NCBI RefSeq assembly: GCF_024498955.1
Contig: NZ_CP093311.1
Span: 1,116,001-1,180,000, forward strand
From: Thermomonas paludicola
Lineage (GTDB): Bacteria; Pseudomonadota; Gammaproteobacteria; Xanthomonadales; Xanthomonadaceae
Direction: 5' to 3'
DNA: 64,000 bases
This document shows, piece after piece, positions 8,553-17,700 of this stretch. The position numbers were made by a program, and so were the translations under genes. The first letter of the stretch is position 1; each line of letters starts with the position of its first letter. The notes under the pieces are model-generated. The model was not told the DNA's origin, searched no databases, and worked only from the letters and a program-made list of their open reading frames with translations.

Positions 8553-10061
8553 TCAGCAGCACCCGCCCGGGGTATCGGCGTAGGAGTTGCCCGCCGCCGC
8601 TGCCATGCCGGTAGTTTCCCCGCGCAGGCTGGCGGCGTGATGTTCGGCCACCACGCGGGCCACGCAGGCGGTGACCGCCTTGCCCATGGGAATGTGCAGG
8701 AATTCGTTGGGGCCGTGGGCGTTGGAGTGCGGGCCCAGCACGCCGGTGATCATGAATTGCGCACCCGGGAATTTCTCGCCCAGCATGCCCATGAAGGGAA
8801 TGGTGCCGCCTTCGCCCATGTACATCGCCGGCTTGCCGAAAAACTCCTGGCTGGACTGTTCGATGGCGGTTTCCAGCCACGGGGCCAGGGCCGGTGCGTT
8901 CCAGCCGGAGCTGGCCTTTTCCAGGCTCAGGCTGACCTTGGCGCCGTAGGGTGGATCTTTCAGCAGGGCGTCCTGCAGCAGTTCGCCACCGCGCTTGCCG
9001 TCCAGCGTGGGCGGCAGGCGCAGGCTGAGCTTGAGCGCGGTGAACGGCCGCAGGACGTTGCCGGCGGAGGCAAGCGGCGGGATGCCATCGACCCCGGTGA
9101 TGGACAGGGCCGGGTGCCAGGTGCGGTTGAGCACCAGCTCGGTCAGATCCTCGGCCATCGGGCGCATGCCCGGCAGGAAGGGGAATTTGTCATAGACTTC
9201 ATCGCCCAGCACGTCGGCCACCTTGCTGGCCTGCGCCTTGCGATCAGCCGGGATGTCGACGTGCATGCCGTCGATCAGGATGCGGCCGGTGTCTTCGTCT
9301 TCGATGCGCGAAAGCAGGTCGCGGATGACGCGGAAGCTGGACGGCACGATGCCGGAGGCATCGCCCGAGTGCACGCCTTCCGACAACACCTGCACGCTGA
9401 GGTTGCCGCCGGTCAGTCCCCGCAGCGAGGTGGTGCACCACAGCTGCTCGTAGTTGCCGCAGCCGGAGTCAAGGCAAACCACCAGCGATGGCTTGCCGAT
9501 GCGGTCGGCCAGGTGATCCACGTAGGCGGGCAGGTCGTAGCTGCCGGATTCCTCGCAGGCCTCGATCAGCACCACGCAGCGCGCATGCGCCGCGCCCTGT
9601 GCCTGCAACGCCAGGATCGAGGTCAGGGAGCCGAAGATGGCATAGCCGTCATCCGCCCCGCCGCGCCCGTACAGGCGATCACCTTCCAGCACGGGTTCCC
9701 ACGGGCCTTTGCCCGCATCCCAGCCGGTCATCTCCGGCTGCTTGTCCAGATGCCCGTACAACAGCACGCAGTCGTCGTTGCGCCCGCCGTTGGCGGCGGG
9801 GATGTCGATGAAGATCAACGGCGTCCGGCCTTCCAGGCAGAGTACATCGACTTGCATGCCGGGGATGGCTTGCGCCCTTGCCCACGTCGCCATTTGCGCG
9901 ACCGCGCGATCCATATGGCCGTTTTTCACCCAGTCGACATCGAACATGGGGGACTTGTTGGGAATGCGGATGTAGTCCACCAGCTGCGGGACGATGTCGG
10001 CATCCCACTTGGCGCCGACGAAGTCGCGGATCTGGTCGGCATTGATGTGCGAGATGTGCAT
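8553..10061 (-). CDS. M20-family metallo-dipeptidase
   Basis: A 502-residue peptidase of the M20 (carnosinase-like/PepV-like) family, a di-zinc exopeptidase that hydrolyses dipeptides. Expected metal ligands and catalytic residues are visible in order: LLYGHLDKQPE (His, Asp), GRGGADDGYA (bridging Asp), EACEESGS (catalytic Glu and ligand Glu), VCLDSGCG (Asp) and the C-terminal GPHSNAHGPNE (His). The dimerisation domain lies in the middle. I chose the ATG at 10061 because it has an upstream AGGGGC; 19 further codons are open but unlike the family. No signal peptide, so cytosolic. It ends in an unusual Gly-Gly-Cys-Cys. Confidence 0.88.
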   Translation of the reverse strand: MHISHINADQIRDFVGAKWDADIVPQLVDYIRIPNKSPMFDVDWVKNGHMDRAVAQMATWARAQAIPGMQVDVLCLEGRTPLIFIDIPAANGGRNDDCVLLYGHLDKQPEMTGWDAGKGPWEPVLEGDRLYGRGGADDGYAIFGSLTSILALQAQGAAHARCVVLIEACEESGSYDLPAYVDHLADRIGKPSLVVCLDSGCGNYEQLWCTTSLRGLTGGNLSVQVLSEGVHSGDASGIVPSSFRVIRDLLSRIEDEDTGRILIDGMHVDIPADRKAQASKVADVLGDEVYDKFPFLPGMRPMAEDLTELVLNRTWHPALSITGVDGIPPLASAGNVLRPFTALKLSLRLPPTLDGKRGGELLQDALLKDPPYGAKVSLSLEKASSGWNAPALAPWLETAIEQSSQEFFGKPAMYMGEGGTIPFMGMLGEKFPGAQFMITGVLGPHSNAHGPNEFLHIPMGKAVTACVARVVAEHHAASLRGETTGMAAAAGNSYADTPGGCC

Positions 10062-10297
10062 GAGGCCCCTGTGGATGGCTGAAATGATGGCCTCGATTGT
10101 AACGCCGCACGCGGACAAGCCTTCGTGACGGGTGGGGTCCTTGCATTCGGGTCAGAATTTTCCTACCCGTGGATAGGGAGAAATCCGATGCATTTCGAGG
10201 CGCAGCCCGATAGGCTGGATCGATGGAAGGGGGCAATCTGCACGCATCGGGGCGTCGTTCGATCGACGTGCCGGACGTTCATCGCTGGAGCGACGCC

Positions 10298-10627
10298 ATG
10301 AAATCCTTGACAACCCTGATGTGCGCATTGTTCGTGTGGCTTGCAGTGGCGGGAGTCGCCGTGGCCGGTGAAACCGTGAACATCAACACGGCCGATGTGT
10401 CCACGCTTGACCGCGTCCTGGTCAATGTCGGCCCGGTCAAAGCACAGGCCATCGTGGACTATCGCAAGGCCAATGGCGCGTTCCGCAGCCCCGAGCAGCT
10501 GGCGATGGTCAAGGGCATCGGCTTGAGGACGGTCGAGATCAATCGTGACCGGATCGCCGTGACCAGTGCACGCCAGGCCATGAAGCCTGCGGCGCAACAG
10601 GAGCCGCAGCAGGTGGCGCGCCGATGA
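10298..10627 (+). CDS. ComEA-like exported helix-hairpin-helix protein
   Basis: A 109-residue protein with a signal peptide (residues 1-~24, ending near AGVAVAG) and one ComEA-type helix-hairpin-helix DNA-binding domain (VNINTADVSTLDRVL, then AQAIVDYRKANGAF, LAMVKGIGLRTVEIN). In Gram-negatives such small periplasmic proteins act as a DNA-pulling ratchet during natural transformation, handing DNA to ComEC. A comEC gene is in this window at 25.5 kb. The start ATG is chosen because the signal peptide begins there. A 4-base ATGA overlap couples it to the next gene. The C-terminal 20 residues are Gln/Ala-rich and probably flexible. Confidence 0.85.
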   Translation: MKSLTTLMCALFVWLAVAGVAVAGETVNINTADVSTLDRVLVNVGPVKAQAIVDYRKANGAFRSPEQLAMVKGIGLRTVEINRDRIAVTSARQAMKPAAQQEPQQVARR

Positions 10628-11277
10628 GCCCGCGTAGAACCGAGCCAGGGTGCGCCACCGCAATGCGCGAGGTTCCCGGGTCGGGGTCCTGCGTGCTAAG
10701 AGCGACCGACTATCGCAGGATGCGCTGGAAGAATGGCGCCGGATGGACATCGGAAATCCGGCGTGTCCCCGATTGCGAGAATTGGGATTGGCGCCTGTCG
10801 ATCGCCGAAATCGAGACTGACGCCCCGTTTTCCGCCTTTCCGGGGGTTGAGCGTGAGCTGGTGCTGCTGGACGGCAATGGGCTGCGCCTGCGCTTTGACG
10901 ACGGCAAGGTGCATGAACTGCATCCACCGCATGGTTCGCTGCATTTCTCGGGTGAGCGCACCCTGATCGGCGAGTTGCTGGACGGTCCAACCCGCGATTT
11001 CAACCTGATGTGGAAGCGTGCGGCGGTGGATGCCCAGCTCTGGCGGCGTCCGCTGGTTGGGGCGATGGTGCTGTTTGTTGCGCCCGGCGAAACCTGGGTG
11101 GTGCATCTGTTGGCAGGGCAGGCCCATTTTTCCGAGGAATGCGGGCTGGGCGCACTGGCGCGTGGCGACACCGCCTTGCTGCGGCCGGATGCAGGAGGCC
11201 GCGCGCGATTTGCATTGGATGGCAGTGGTGAAATTCTGCTGATCCGCATTGCGTCGCTGGACGTGGCAGCGGTCTAG
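10624..11277 (+). CDS. HutD/Ves-family cupin protein
   Basis: A 217-residue cupin-fold protein of the HutD/Ves family. Signatures are YRRMRWKNGAGWTSEI near residue 30, WDWRLSIAEIETDAPFSAFPG, and the DFNLMWKR block. HutD occurs in histidine-utilisation operons and Ves in a cold-related context in E. coli; a biochemical role is not firmly established, though a small-molecule-binding regulator is suspected. No other hut genes are in the window. The ATG overlaps the stop of the ComEA-like gene by 4 bases, so the two are cotranscribed; the link with DNA uptake is probably incidental. Confidence 0.8.
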   Translation: MSPRRTEPGCATAMREVPGSGSCVLRATDYRRMRWKNGAGWTSEIRRVPDCENWDWRLSIAEIETDAPFSAFPGVERELVLLDGNGLRLRFDDGKVHELHPPHGSLHFSGERTLIGELLDGPTRDFNLMWKRAAVDAQLWRRPLVGAMVLFVAPGETWVVHLLAGQAHFSEECGLGALARGDTALLRPDAGGRARFALDGSGEILLIRIASLDVAAV

Positions 11278-11294
11278 GAAACGTTCAATGGCGG

Positions 11295-11337
11295 CGCCGG
11301 AAGGAACCGGCGTCGCTGCGGCACAGGGACGTGCCGC
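11295..11337. repeat. Two GC-rich hairpins between convergent genes
   Basis: CGCCGG/CCGGCG (11295-11312) and GCGGCAC/GTGCCGC (11318-11337) form back-to-back stem-loops in the 137-base gap between the convergent HutD-like and ThDP-enzyme genes. Neither has a T tract, so they are at best factor-dependent ends or 3' stabilisers. Confidence 0.4.
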
Positions 11338-11414
11338 GCTTGGTGGTTGGGTTTTGCCGGGGAGTGGCGGCCGGCGGCAGGGATGCCATGGGTGCGGCCG
11401 CCACCTCCCGGATT

Positions 11415-13067
11415 TCAGGGCGCGATTTTTCGCTTGAGCGCCAACCCCGCTGCCGGCGGCAGACGGGGCAGGGCGCGCAGCATCCAGGGCAGGATCCTGC
11501 GTTTTGCGCCCGACAAGGATTCGGGGACCACGGCCTCGATCAGGTGCGGGCCAGGCTGTGCCAGTGCGTATTCCAGCGATTTGCAGAAGTCTTCGGCGGT
11601 TTCTGCGCGTGCGGCATGCACGCCCATCCCCTGCGCCAGCCGGCAGAAGTCCAGCACCGGGCGATGCAGGTCCAGCTGCGCGCGCGCCTTGGGGCCGGCG
11701 GGTTCGGCGCCGACGCGATCCAGTTCCACGTTGAGCACCGAATAGCTGGCGTTGTTGAAGACGATCACGGTGACGTCAAGCTGCTCGCGCGCCAGCGTCC
11801 ACAGCGACTGGATCGTGTACATCGCGCTGCCGTCGCCGACCAGTGCGATGACTGGACGGCCGGGGCAGGCGATGGCGGCGCCGATGGCATTGGGCAGCCC
11901 TTGCCCGATCGCGCCACCGGTCAAGGTGAGCAGGTCGTGACGCGGGCTCCCCTGGGTCATCACGCCCAGCATCAAGCCGGAGGTGATGGCTTCGTCGATC
12001 ACGATGGCGTGTTCGGGCAGCAGTGCGCCCACCGCTTTGCAAACCTTTGGTGCGGTGAGCCTGCCGCGTGGACGGGTTGGGCGCATGGGGGCTTGCAGGG
12101 GCGCCGCCCGCAGGGCGCCCAGATTGGCGGCCAGCGCCTCCAGACTGGCCCGCGCGTCTTGCGCAGGCGATGCCAGCGTGTGCACCTGGCACCCGGCAGG
12201 CACCAGGTCGCTTTGCTTGCCGGGGTAGGCGAAGAACGAGACCGGCGATTTGGCGTCGATCAGGATCAGGTGGTCAAGCCCCGCCAGTTGCACGCCCGCC
12301 AGTTCGGCCAGATAGGCGATGCGCTCCACTGCGGGCAAGCCCGCGCCGCGTTGCAGGCGTGTCGGGAACACTTCGCAGAACAGCTTGACCCCGCTGTGGG
12401 CTGCAATGCGCGCGGCTGCCAGCAGGGCATCTTCGCGAAGCGTCTGCCCGCCCAGCAGCAGGGCGCTCTTGCCGCCGCCACGAATGGCCTGCGCGATGGC
12501 GTCCACGGTGGCGTCGTCGGCGGCTTGCGCTGCGGGCCTTGCTGGCAGCGGGCAGGGAATGCCGCCTTCGCCCCAGGACACGTCCGCCGGCAGGATGAGC
12601 GTTGCAACCTGCCCGGGCAGGCCGCGCGCCGCGATGATCGCATCGGCCGCATCGCCGCCCAGCGCCGCGGTGCTGTTGGACGTGCGCACGAACCCCGGCG
12701 AGACATTGCGCGCCACGGTTTCGATATCCGACTGCAGCTGTGCGTCGAACGGCACATGCGATGTCGCATGGTCACCGACGATATTGACCACCGGCACCTT
12801 GCCCTTGCGTGCGTTGTGCAGGTTGGCCAGGCCGTTGCCCAGCCCGCATCCCAGGTGGAGCAGGGTGGCGGCAGGCTTGCCCGCCATCCGCGCGTAGCCA
12901 TCGGCGGCGCCGGTGGCGACACCTTCGAACAGCGCGAGCACTGCGCGCATGCGCGGTTCCGAATCCAGCGCGGCGACGAAGTGCATTTCGCTGGTGCCGG
13001 GGTTGGTGAAGCAGACCTCGATGCCGGCATCGGCCAGCGTCTTGAGCAGGGCTTGGGCGCCATTCAC
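11415..13067 (-). CDS. Thiamine-diphosphate enzyme, acetolactate-synthase/benzoylformate-decarboxylase-like
   Basis: A 550-residue ThDP-dependent enzyme with the three-domain layout of acetolactate synthase. The N-terminal PYR domain has FTNPGTSEMHF and the catalytic Glu in FEGVATGAADGYAR. The C-terminal PP domain has the metal-binding GDGSAMYTIQSLW followed ~28 residues later by Asn-Asn. FAD-binding residues of true IlvB are not evident, no regulatory ilvN subunit is adjacent, and ilv genes are absent, so a decarboxylase or carboligase of a 2-oxo acid is more likely than valine synthesis. I chose GTG at 13067, which has GAAGGA upstream and begins the family's usual VNGAQALLKTL; longer readings enter the preceding gene. 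It lies 13 bases downstream of the FAD dehydrogenase gene. Confidence 0.85.
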   Translation of the reverse strand: MNGAQALLKTLADAGIEVCFTNPGTSEMHFVAALDSEPRMRAVLALFEGVATGAADGYARMAGKPAATLLHLGCGLGNGLANLHNARKGKVPVVNIVGDHATSHVPFDAQLQSDIETVARNVSPGFVRTSNSTAALGGDAADAIIAARGLPGQVATLILPADVSWGEGGIPCPLPARPAAQAADDATVDAIAQAIRGGGKSALLLGGQTLREDALLAAARIAAHSGVKLFCEVFPTRLQRGAGLPAVERIAYLAELAGVQLAGLDHLILIDAKSPVSFFAYPGKQSDLVPAGCQVHTLASPAQDARASLEALAANLGALRAAPLQAPMRPTRPRGRLTAPKVCKAVGALLPEHAIVIDEAITSGLMLGVMTQGSPRHDLLTLTGGAIGQGLPNAIGAAIACPGRPVIALVGDGSAMYTIQSLWTLAREQLDVTVIVFNNASYSVLNVELDRVGAEPAGPKARAQLDLHRPVLDFCRLAQGMGVHAARAETAEDFCKSLEYALAQPGPHLIEAVVPESLSGAKRRILPWMLRALPRLPPAAGLALKRKIAP

Positions 13068-13080
13068 GTCGAAAATTCCT

Positions 13081-14685
13081 TCAATGCCCGCGGGTGATGT
13101 GGCCCGCCGCGGCGCGTGCGGTGAGGATGCAGCCCGGCAGGAACGTCCCTTCCAGCGAGCGCTTGCCGCAGGCGCCGCCGCCGCCGAAGCCGGCAGCTTC
13201 ACCCACGCAATACAGGCCTTCGATGGGCTGGTCGCTGGCATCCAGCACCCGGCTGTGCAGATCGGTGCGCAACCCGCCCAGGCTCTTGCGGGTGATCAGT
13301 TGCATGTGGATGGCGATGAACGGCCCGGCACCTTTCATTTGCAGCGGCGCGGGCTTGCAGGTGCGCAGCCGGTCCGGCCCCCACTGGCGCGCCTGCAGGA
13401 TGCGGCGGATCTGCGGGTCATCGTGTGCGGTTGCACCCGGCGAGAAGTGGGCATCGAAGGCATCGGCACTGGCCTGCAGGACGTCGGGGCTGATGTCATG
13501 CGAGCAGGTCAGCGCGTTCATTTTTGCCGCCAGTCCCGGCAACGTGTCATCGGTCAGGAAATGCGGGCTTTCGCGCTGCATTTGCCGCACCAAGCGCGTG
13601 TTGCCGAACAGGGTGTCGGCGACGAAGCGCAGGAACTGCCGGTCGCGAATGCGTGGATTGTGTTCGGCACCGGAAATCGCGAATTCCTTGAGTGCGATCC
13701 GCCGGTTCAGCAGATGCCAGGTCCAGGGTTTTTCCTGCTCGGCCACGCGCTTGCACAGCCAGTGGGTGTCGAAACCGGTGACCAGCGGCTCCGGGCCGAT
13801 GCGTTCGCCCCGGTGGTTGAGCCATAGCGCGGATTTGCACGGGATGGCCGACAGTCCGTGGCCATCGAACTGCGGGAATGGATGCGGAAAACCGGCGGCG
13901 TAGTTCCACATTTCGCCGGCATGGGTGATCTGCGCGCCCAGCGTGGCGGCGGCGTGGTGCAACGTGCCGTCGGCGTAAGGATGGGCACCGTTGAGCATGC
14001 TGGCCGGCAATGGGTAGTGGGGCGCCCAGTTGCGGCGTGCTTGCGCATGGCTGCCGTTGATGCCGCCTGTCGCCACGACCACCACGGGGGCGGCGATGCG
14101 CACGTCTGCGCCGTCGGCGTCCATCGCCAGCGCGCCGGCAACGCGACCGCCGGCGTGGTCGAGCGCGGTCACCCGGTGCCCGTGCAGCAGGGTCAGCCCG
14201 CCATTCGAGCCGGCCTCGTGCAACGCGGCGATCATGCGCCTGGCCAGTTCGCGCGAGGTACCCCAGACGATGTGGTAGCGCGGCACGCTATTGCCTTCGC
14301 CGTGGCGGCCGCGCTCCACCCAGTTCACCGCCGGCATGAAGCGGATGCCGTGGGTTTGCAGCCAGTCGTGCACGTGCGTGCGTGAATGTTCGACGTAATG
14401 CCGCGCCCATTGCAGCGGCCAGTGATCGCCCGGGTCCAGCTCGCCGAAGCGCAACCAGTCGCGCAGGGCGATGTCGGGGGTGTCGATGATCTTTTTTCGC
14501 GCCTGCAGCGGCGTGCCCACCAGCGCCATGCCGCCGAACGCCCACAGCGCCAGGCCGCCAAAACGTTCGCGCGTGTCGCGATCCACCAGCACCACGCGCT
14601 TGCCCGCGCGCAGCGACTCCAGCGCGGTGACGATGCCGGCCAAACCGCCGCCGATGATCAGGACATCCGATTGCAGTGCTGCCAT
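13081..14685 (-). CDS. FAD-binding dehydrogenase (flavocytochrome c / ketosteroid-dehydrogenase-like)
   Basis: A 534-residue flavoprotein of the FAD_binding_2 family. Residues 5-35 form the dinucleotide-binding fold (DVLIIGGGLAGIVTALESL, then VVLVDRD). A second GG motif (VVVVATGGINGSH) is near residue 210, and a C-terminal FAD block (GLYCVGEAAGFGGGG, then SLEGTFLPGC) closes the protein. Relatives include fumarate-reductase-like proteins, flavocytochrome c subunits and 3-ketosteroid delta-1-dehydrogenases; many databases label this group simply FAD-binding dehydrogenase. No haem motif or signal peptide, so cytosolic with an unknown electron partner. It is followed 13 bases later by a ThDP enzyme, suggesting a joint pathway acting on an oxidised acid or ketone. 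Confidence 0.85.
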   Translation of the reverse strand: MAALQSDVLIIGGGLAGIVTALESLRAGKRVVLVDRDTRERFGGLALWAFGGMALVGTPLQARKKIIDTPDIALRDWLRFGELDPGDHWPLQWARHYVEHSRTHVHDWLQTHGIRFMPAVNWVERGRHGEGNSVPRYHIVWGTSRELARRMIAALHEAGSNGGLTLLHGHRVTALDHAGGRVAGALAMDADGADVRIAAPVVVVATGGINGSHAQARRNWAPHYPLPASMLNGAHPYADGTLHHAAATLGAQITHAGEMWNYAAGFPHPFPQFDGHGLSAIPCKSALWLNHRGERIGPEPLVTGFDTHWLCKRVAEQEKPWTWHLLNRRIALKEFAISGAEHNPRIRDRQFLRFVADTLFGNTRLVRQMQRESPHFLTDDTLPGLAAKMNALTCSHDISPDVLQASADAFDAHFSPGATAHDDPQIRRILQARQWGPDRLRTCKPAPLQMKGAGPFIAIHMQLITRKSLGGLRTDLHSRVLDASDQPIEGLYCVGEAAGFGGGGACGKRSLEGTFLPGCILTARAAAGHITRGH

Positions 14686-14700
14686 GTGCTTGCTCCCCGT

Positions 14701-14728
14701 GCGGCCATCATGGCGCGACGATGGCCGC
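14701..14728. repeat. 9-bp inverted repeat between minus-strand genes
   Basis: GCGGCCATC and GATGGCCGC flank a 10-base loop in the 75-base gap between the end of the sensor GGDEF/EAL gene and the start of the FAD dehydrogenase gene. There is no T tract on either strand, so it may be a processing or stalling hairpin, or an operator. Confidence 0.45.
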
Positions 14729-14760
14729 TGCGACAGGGGCCGGGGAGGGCCAATACGCGA

Positions 14761-17700
14761 TCAGGACATGAGGCTGCGCGCCTGCAGCAGCGCCTCGAAG
14801 TCCGCCAGCGGCAGTGGCCGGGCGAACAGGAAGCCCTGGAACGCATCGCAGCCGTGGCCGCTGAGGAAATCCCATTGGGACTGGGTCTCCACGCCTTCGG
14901 CAATCACTTCCAGCCCCAATCCCCGACCCATGCCGATGATGGTTTGCGACACGGTTGCATCGTTGTCGTCCTCGGGCAGCCGGTTGATGAAGGAACGATC
15001 GATCTTCAGCTGGTCCAGCGGCAGTCGCGACAGATAGCTGAGCGACGAGTAGCCGGTGCCGAAATCATCCAGCGAGATGCGGATGCCCAGCGCACGCAGG
15101 CTGGCCAGCTTGCCGGCGATTTCGTCGAGATTGCCGAGAATCGCGCTTTCGGTGATCTCCAGCTTCAGTCGTGCCGGGTTCGCTCCGCTGCGCGCCAGCG
15201 CGCGGCTCACGTCGTCAACCAGCCCCGGCTGTGCGAACTGCTTGGCGCTGACGTTGACGGCAAGCGACAGGTCGCGGGTAAGCGGTGATGCGGCCCATGC
15301 GGCCAGGCGGTCGCAGGCGCGCTGCAGCACCCAGTCGCCGAGCGGCAGGATCAGGCTGCTTTCTTCCGCCAGGTGGATGAAGACGTCCGGCGGCACTTCT
15401 TCCCCGTTCGGGCGGGTCCAGCGCAACAAGGCCTCTGCGCCCACGGCGCGGCCCTGGCGGTCGGTCTGCAGTTGCAGGTGCAGGTCAAGCCCGCTCGCGT
15501 CCTCGGTGATGGCATTGAGCAGATCACTGGCCAGCGCCTCCTGCCGTTCAAGAGCATCCAGCATGGCCGGTGCAAACATGCAGACGCGGTCGCGTCCGGC
15601 GGACTTGGCGGCGTACATCGCCAGCTCCGCCTCCTTGAGCACCGATTCGGCGGCGCTTTGCCCTGGGCGCAGTCCCGTCCAGCCGATGCTGACGGTGACC
15701 GAGATGGGAGCGACATGGTCCAGCCAGAATGGCTCGTGCAGGGCCTGGCGGATGCGGTCGCCGAAGCGCGTGGCGCGTTCCTCGCGACGTTCCTGATGGG
15801 GTGGGGTGCATGGCAACAAAAGCGCAAACGTGCCACCGCTGAGACGGCTCAGGACATCGCCTTCATCCAGCAGCGGCCGCAGGCGCTGGGCGATGAAGGC
15901 CAGCAGGCGGTCGCCGGTGGCATGGCTGCGCAGGTCGTTGATCCGCTTGAAATGGTCAAGATCGATCAGCAGCAGGGCGCCGGTGGCCGCACCGCCTTCA
16001 TCGAGCAGGTGTTGCAGCCGCTCGTTCAGGAAATTGCGGTTGGGCAGGTCGGTGAGCGGATCGAACAGCGCCATATGCTCGGCGCGGGCGTTGGCCTCGT
16101 GTTCGCTGGTCAGGTCGGACATGGCGCAGACGTAGTGGCGGATGGTGCCGTCGTTGTCGGCCACCGATGACACTTCCACGCGCACGACGCGCAACTGGTT
16201 TTCCTTGGTCGATATCCATGTTTCGCCCAGCCACAATCCGTCGCTGCGGAGTTGCGCCCACATGCGCTGGTAGAAGCTGCGCTCGGGATTTTGCGACTCC
16301 AGCAGGGACGGATCCGCACCGACCACCTCGCCTGCTTCGTATCCGGTGAGCGCGGTGAACGCGGCGTTGACGCGCTGGATGACGCCCTCCGCATCCAGCA
16401 CCATCATCGCTTCCTGGGTCTGGAAGGCGACGGCGGCCAGACGCAATTCGGCTTCTGCCTGCCTGCGTTCGCCGATGTTCTGGGCGTACGCGACCACGTA
16501 CTGGGGGCTGCCGTCGGCAGCGTGGGAAATCGAGCAGTCCAGCAGCACCGGGAAGCGCCGGCCGTCGCGGGTGACTTGCTCGGTTTCGACCAGATAGTGC
16601 TCCAGGTGGTCGTTGGCAATGCGGGCTCGGGTGCGTTCTGCCGCCAGATCCGGGGGGTACAGCACGTCCGCCGGCTGGCCGACCAGTTCCTCCGGCGCGT
16701 AGCCGCGCTCGCGGGCGAAGGTGGGGTTGGCCATGATGATGGTGTGGGTGCGCGCGTCGAAGATGACCATGCCGAACGCGGCATGCTGGAACGCCTGGGC
16801 CCACAGCCGGAGTTGCGCTTGGGCTTGCTGCCGTTCGGTGATGTCGCGGGCGACGCCGAGGAGGCCGATGATCGCGCCATCGGCCCCCTTCAGCGGGACC
16901 TTGATGACCTCCAGATGCTTCTGGCTGCCGTCGGCCACCGTGTTGTCCATGTAGATGATCCGGGTTTCGCCGGTCTCGACGGCCTGCTTGTCGGTTCCCA
17001 GCACCTCGGGCAATTCCTCGGGCGGGAACAGCGCCTGATCGGATTGGCCGATGAGTTGCTTGCGCTCGATGCCGAGAATGTCCAGCGTGCGGTCGTTGCA
17101 TTCGCGATAGATGCCCGACAAATCCTTCACCCACATCGCATCCGGGCTGGCGTCGAACAGCGCGCGCAGCTTGTTTTCGCTTGCGGCGATCTCGCGGGTG
17201 CGCGCCTGCACGCTGCGCCCCAGTATCCAGATCCACAGCGTCATGAGCACCAGCACCCCCAGCACGATGCCCAATGCGATGCCGGTCATCTGCACCCATG
17301 GCGGCAAGACATGCGGCTGCGTTAGCCATTTTTCCTTGAGGGCGTCGCGCTCGGACGGGGGGATCGCGGCCATGCCGCGCTCCACGGCTTGCAGCAAGGC
17401 GATATTGCCTTTGCGGGTCGCGCGGTGGAATTGACCTTCGTACAGCACGAATGCGCGGCTGAACTTGTCGAGCGATTTGGCGCGATACAGGAAGTAATTG
17501 GCCGGGTTTTCTTCCGAGCAGAAGAGATGCAGTTCGCCGCGCGCAGCGGCATCGATGAGCGCCACATAGCTTGGATATTGCTGGATGGCGGTGACGCCTT
17601 TCGAGCGCAGGTACTCCACGCAGGCATCCCCGCGCTCGACGCCGACGGGGAGGCCCTTCATCGATGCGATGTCTTTCACGCCGGGGATGCGGTTGCTGGC

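Noticed and set aside
8469..10082. A 537-codon plus-strand open frame opposite the M20 peptidase
   Set aside because: The peptidase frame holds all metal ligands; the plus-strand reading is an antisense shadow.
10062..10297. Possible small RNA or riboswitch in the 236-base divergent gap before the ComEA-like gene
   Set aside because: Only an imperfect palindromic stretch near 10160-10180 was seen; no conserved riboswitch core or terminator is evident.
11331..13097. A 588-codon open frame on the plus strand
   Set aside because: It lies antisense to the ThDP-enzyme gene, whose protein has clear family motifs. Its translation is rich in Gln, Arg, His and Gly without domain features, as expected from the complementary strand of GC-rich coding DNA.
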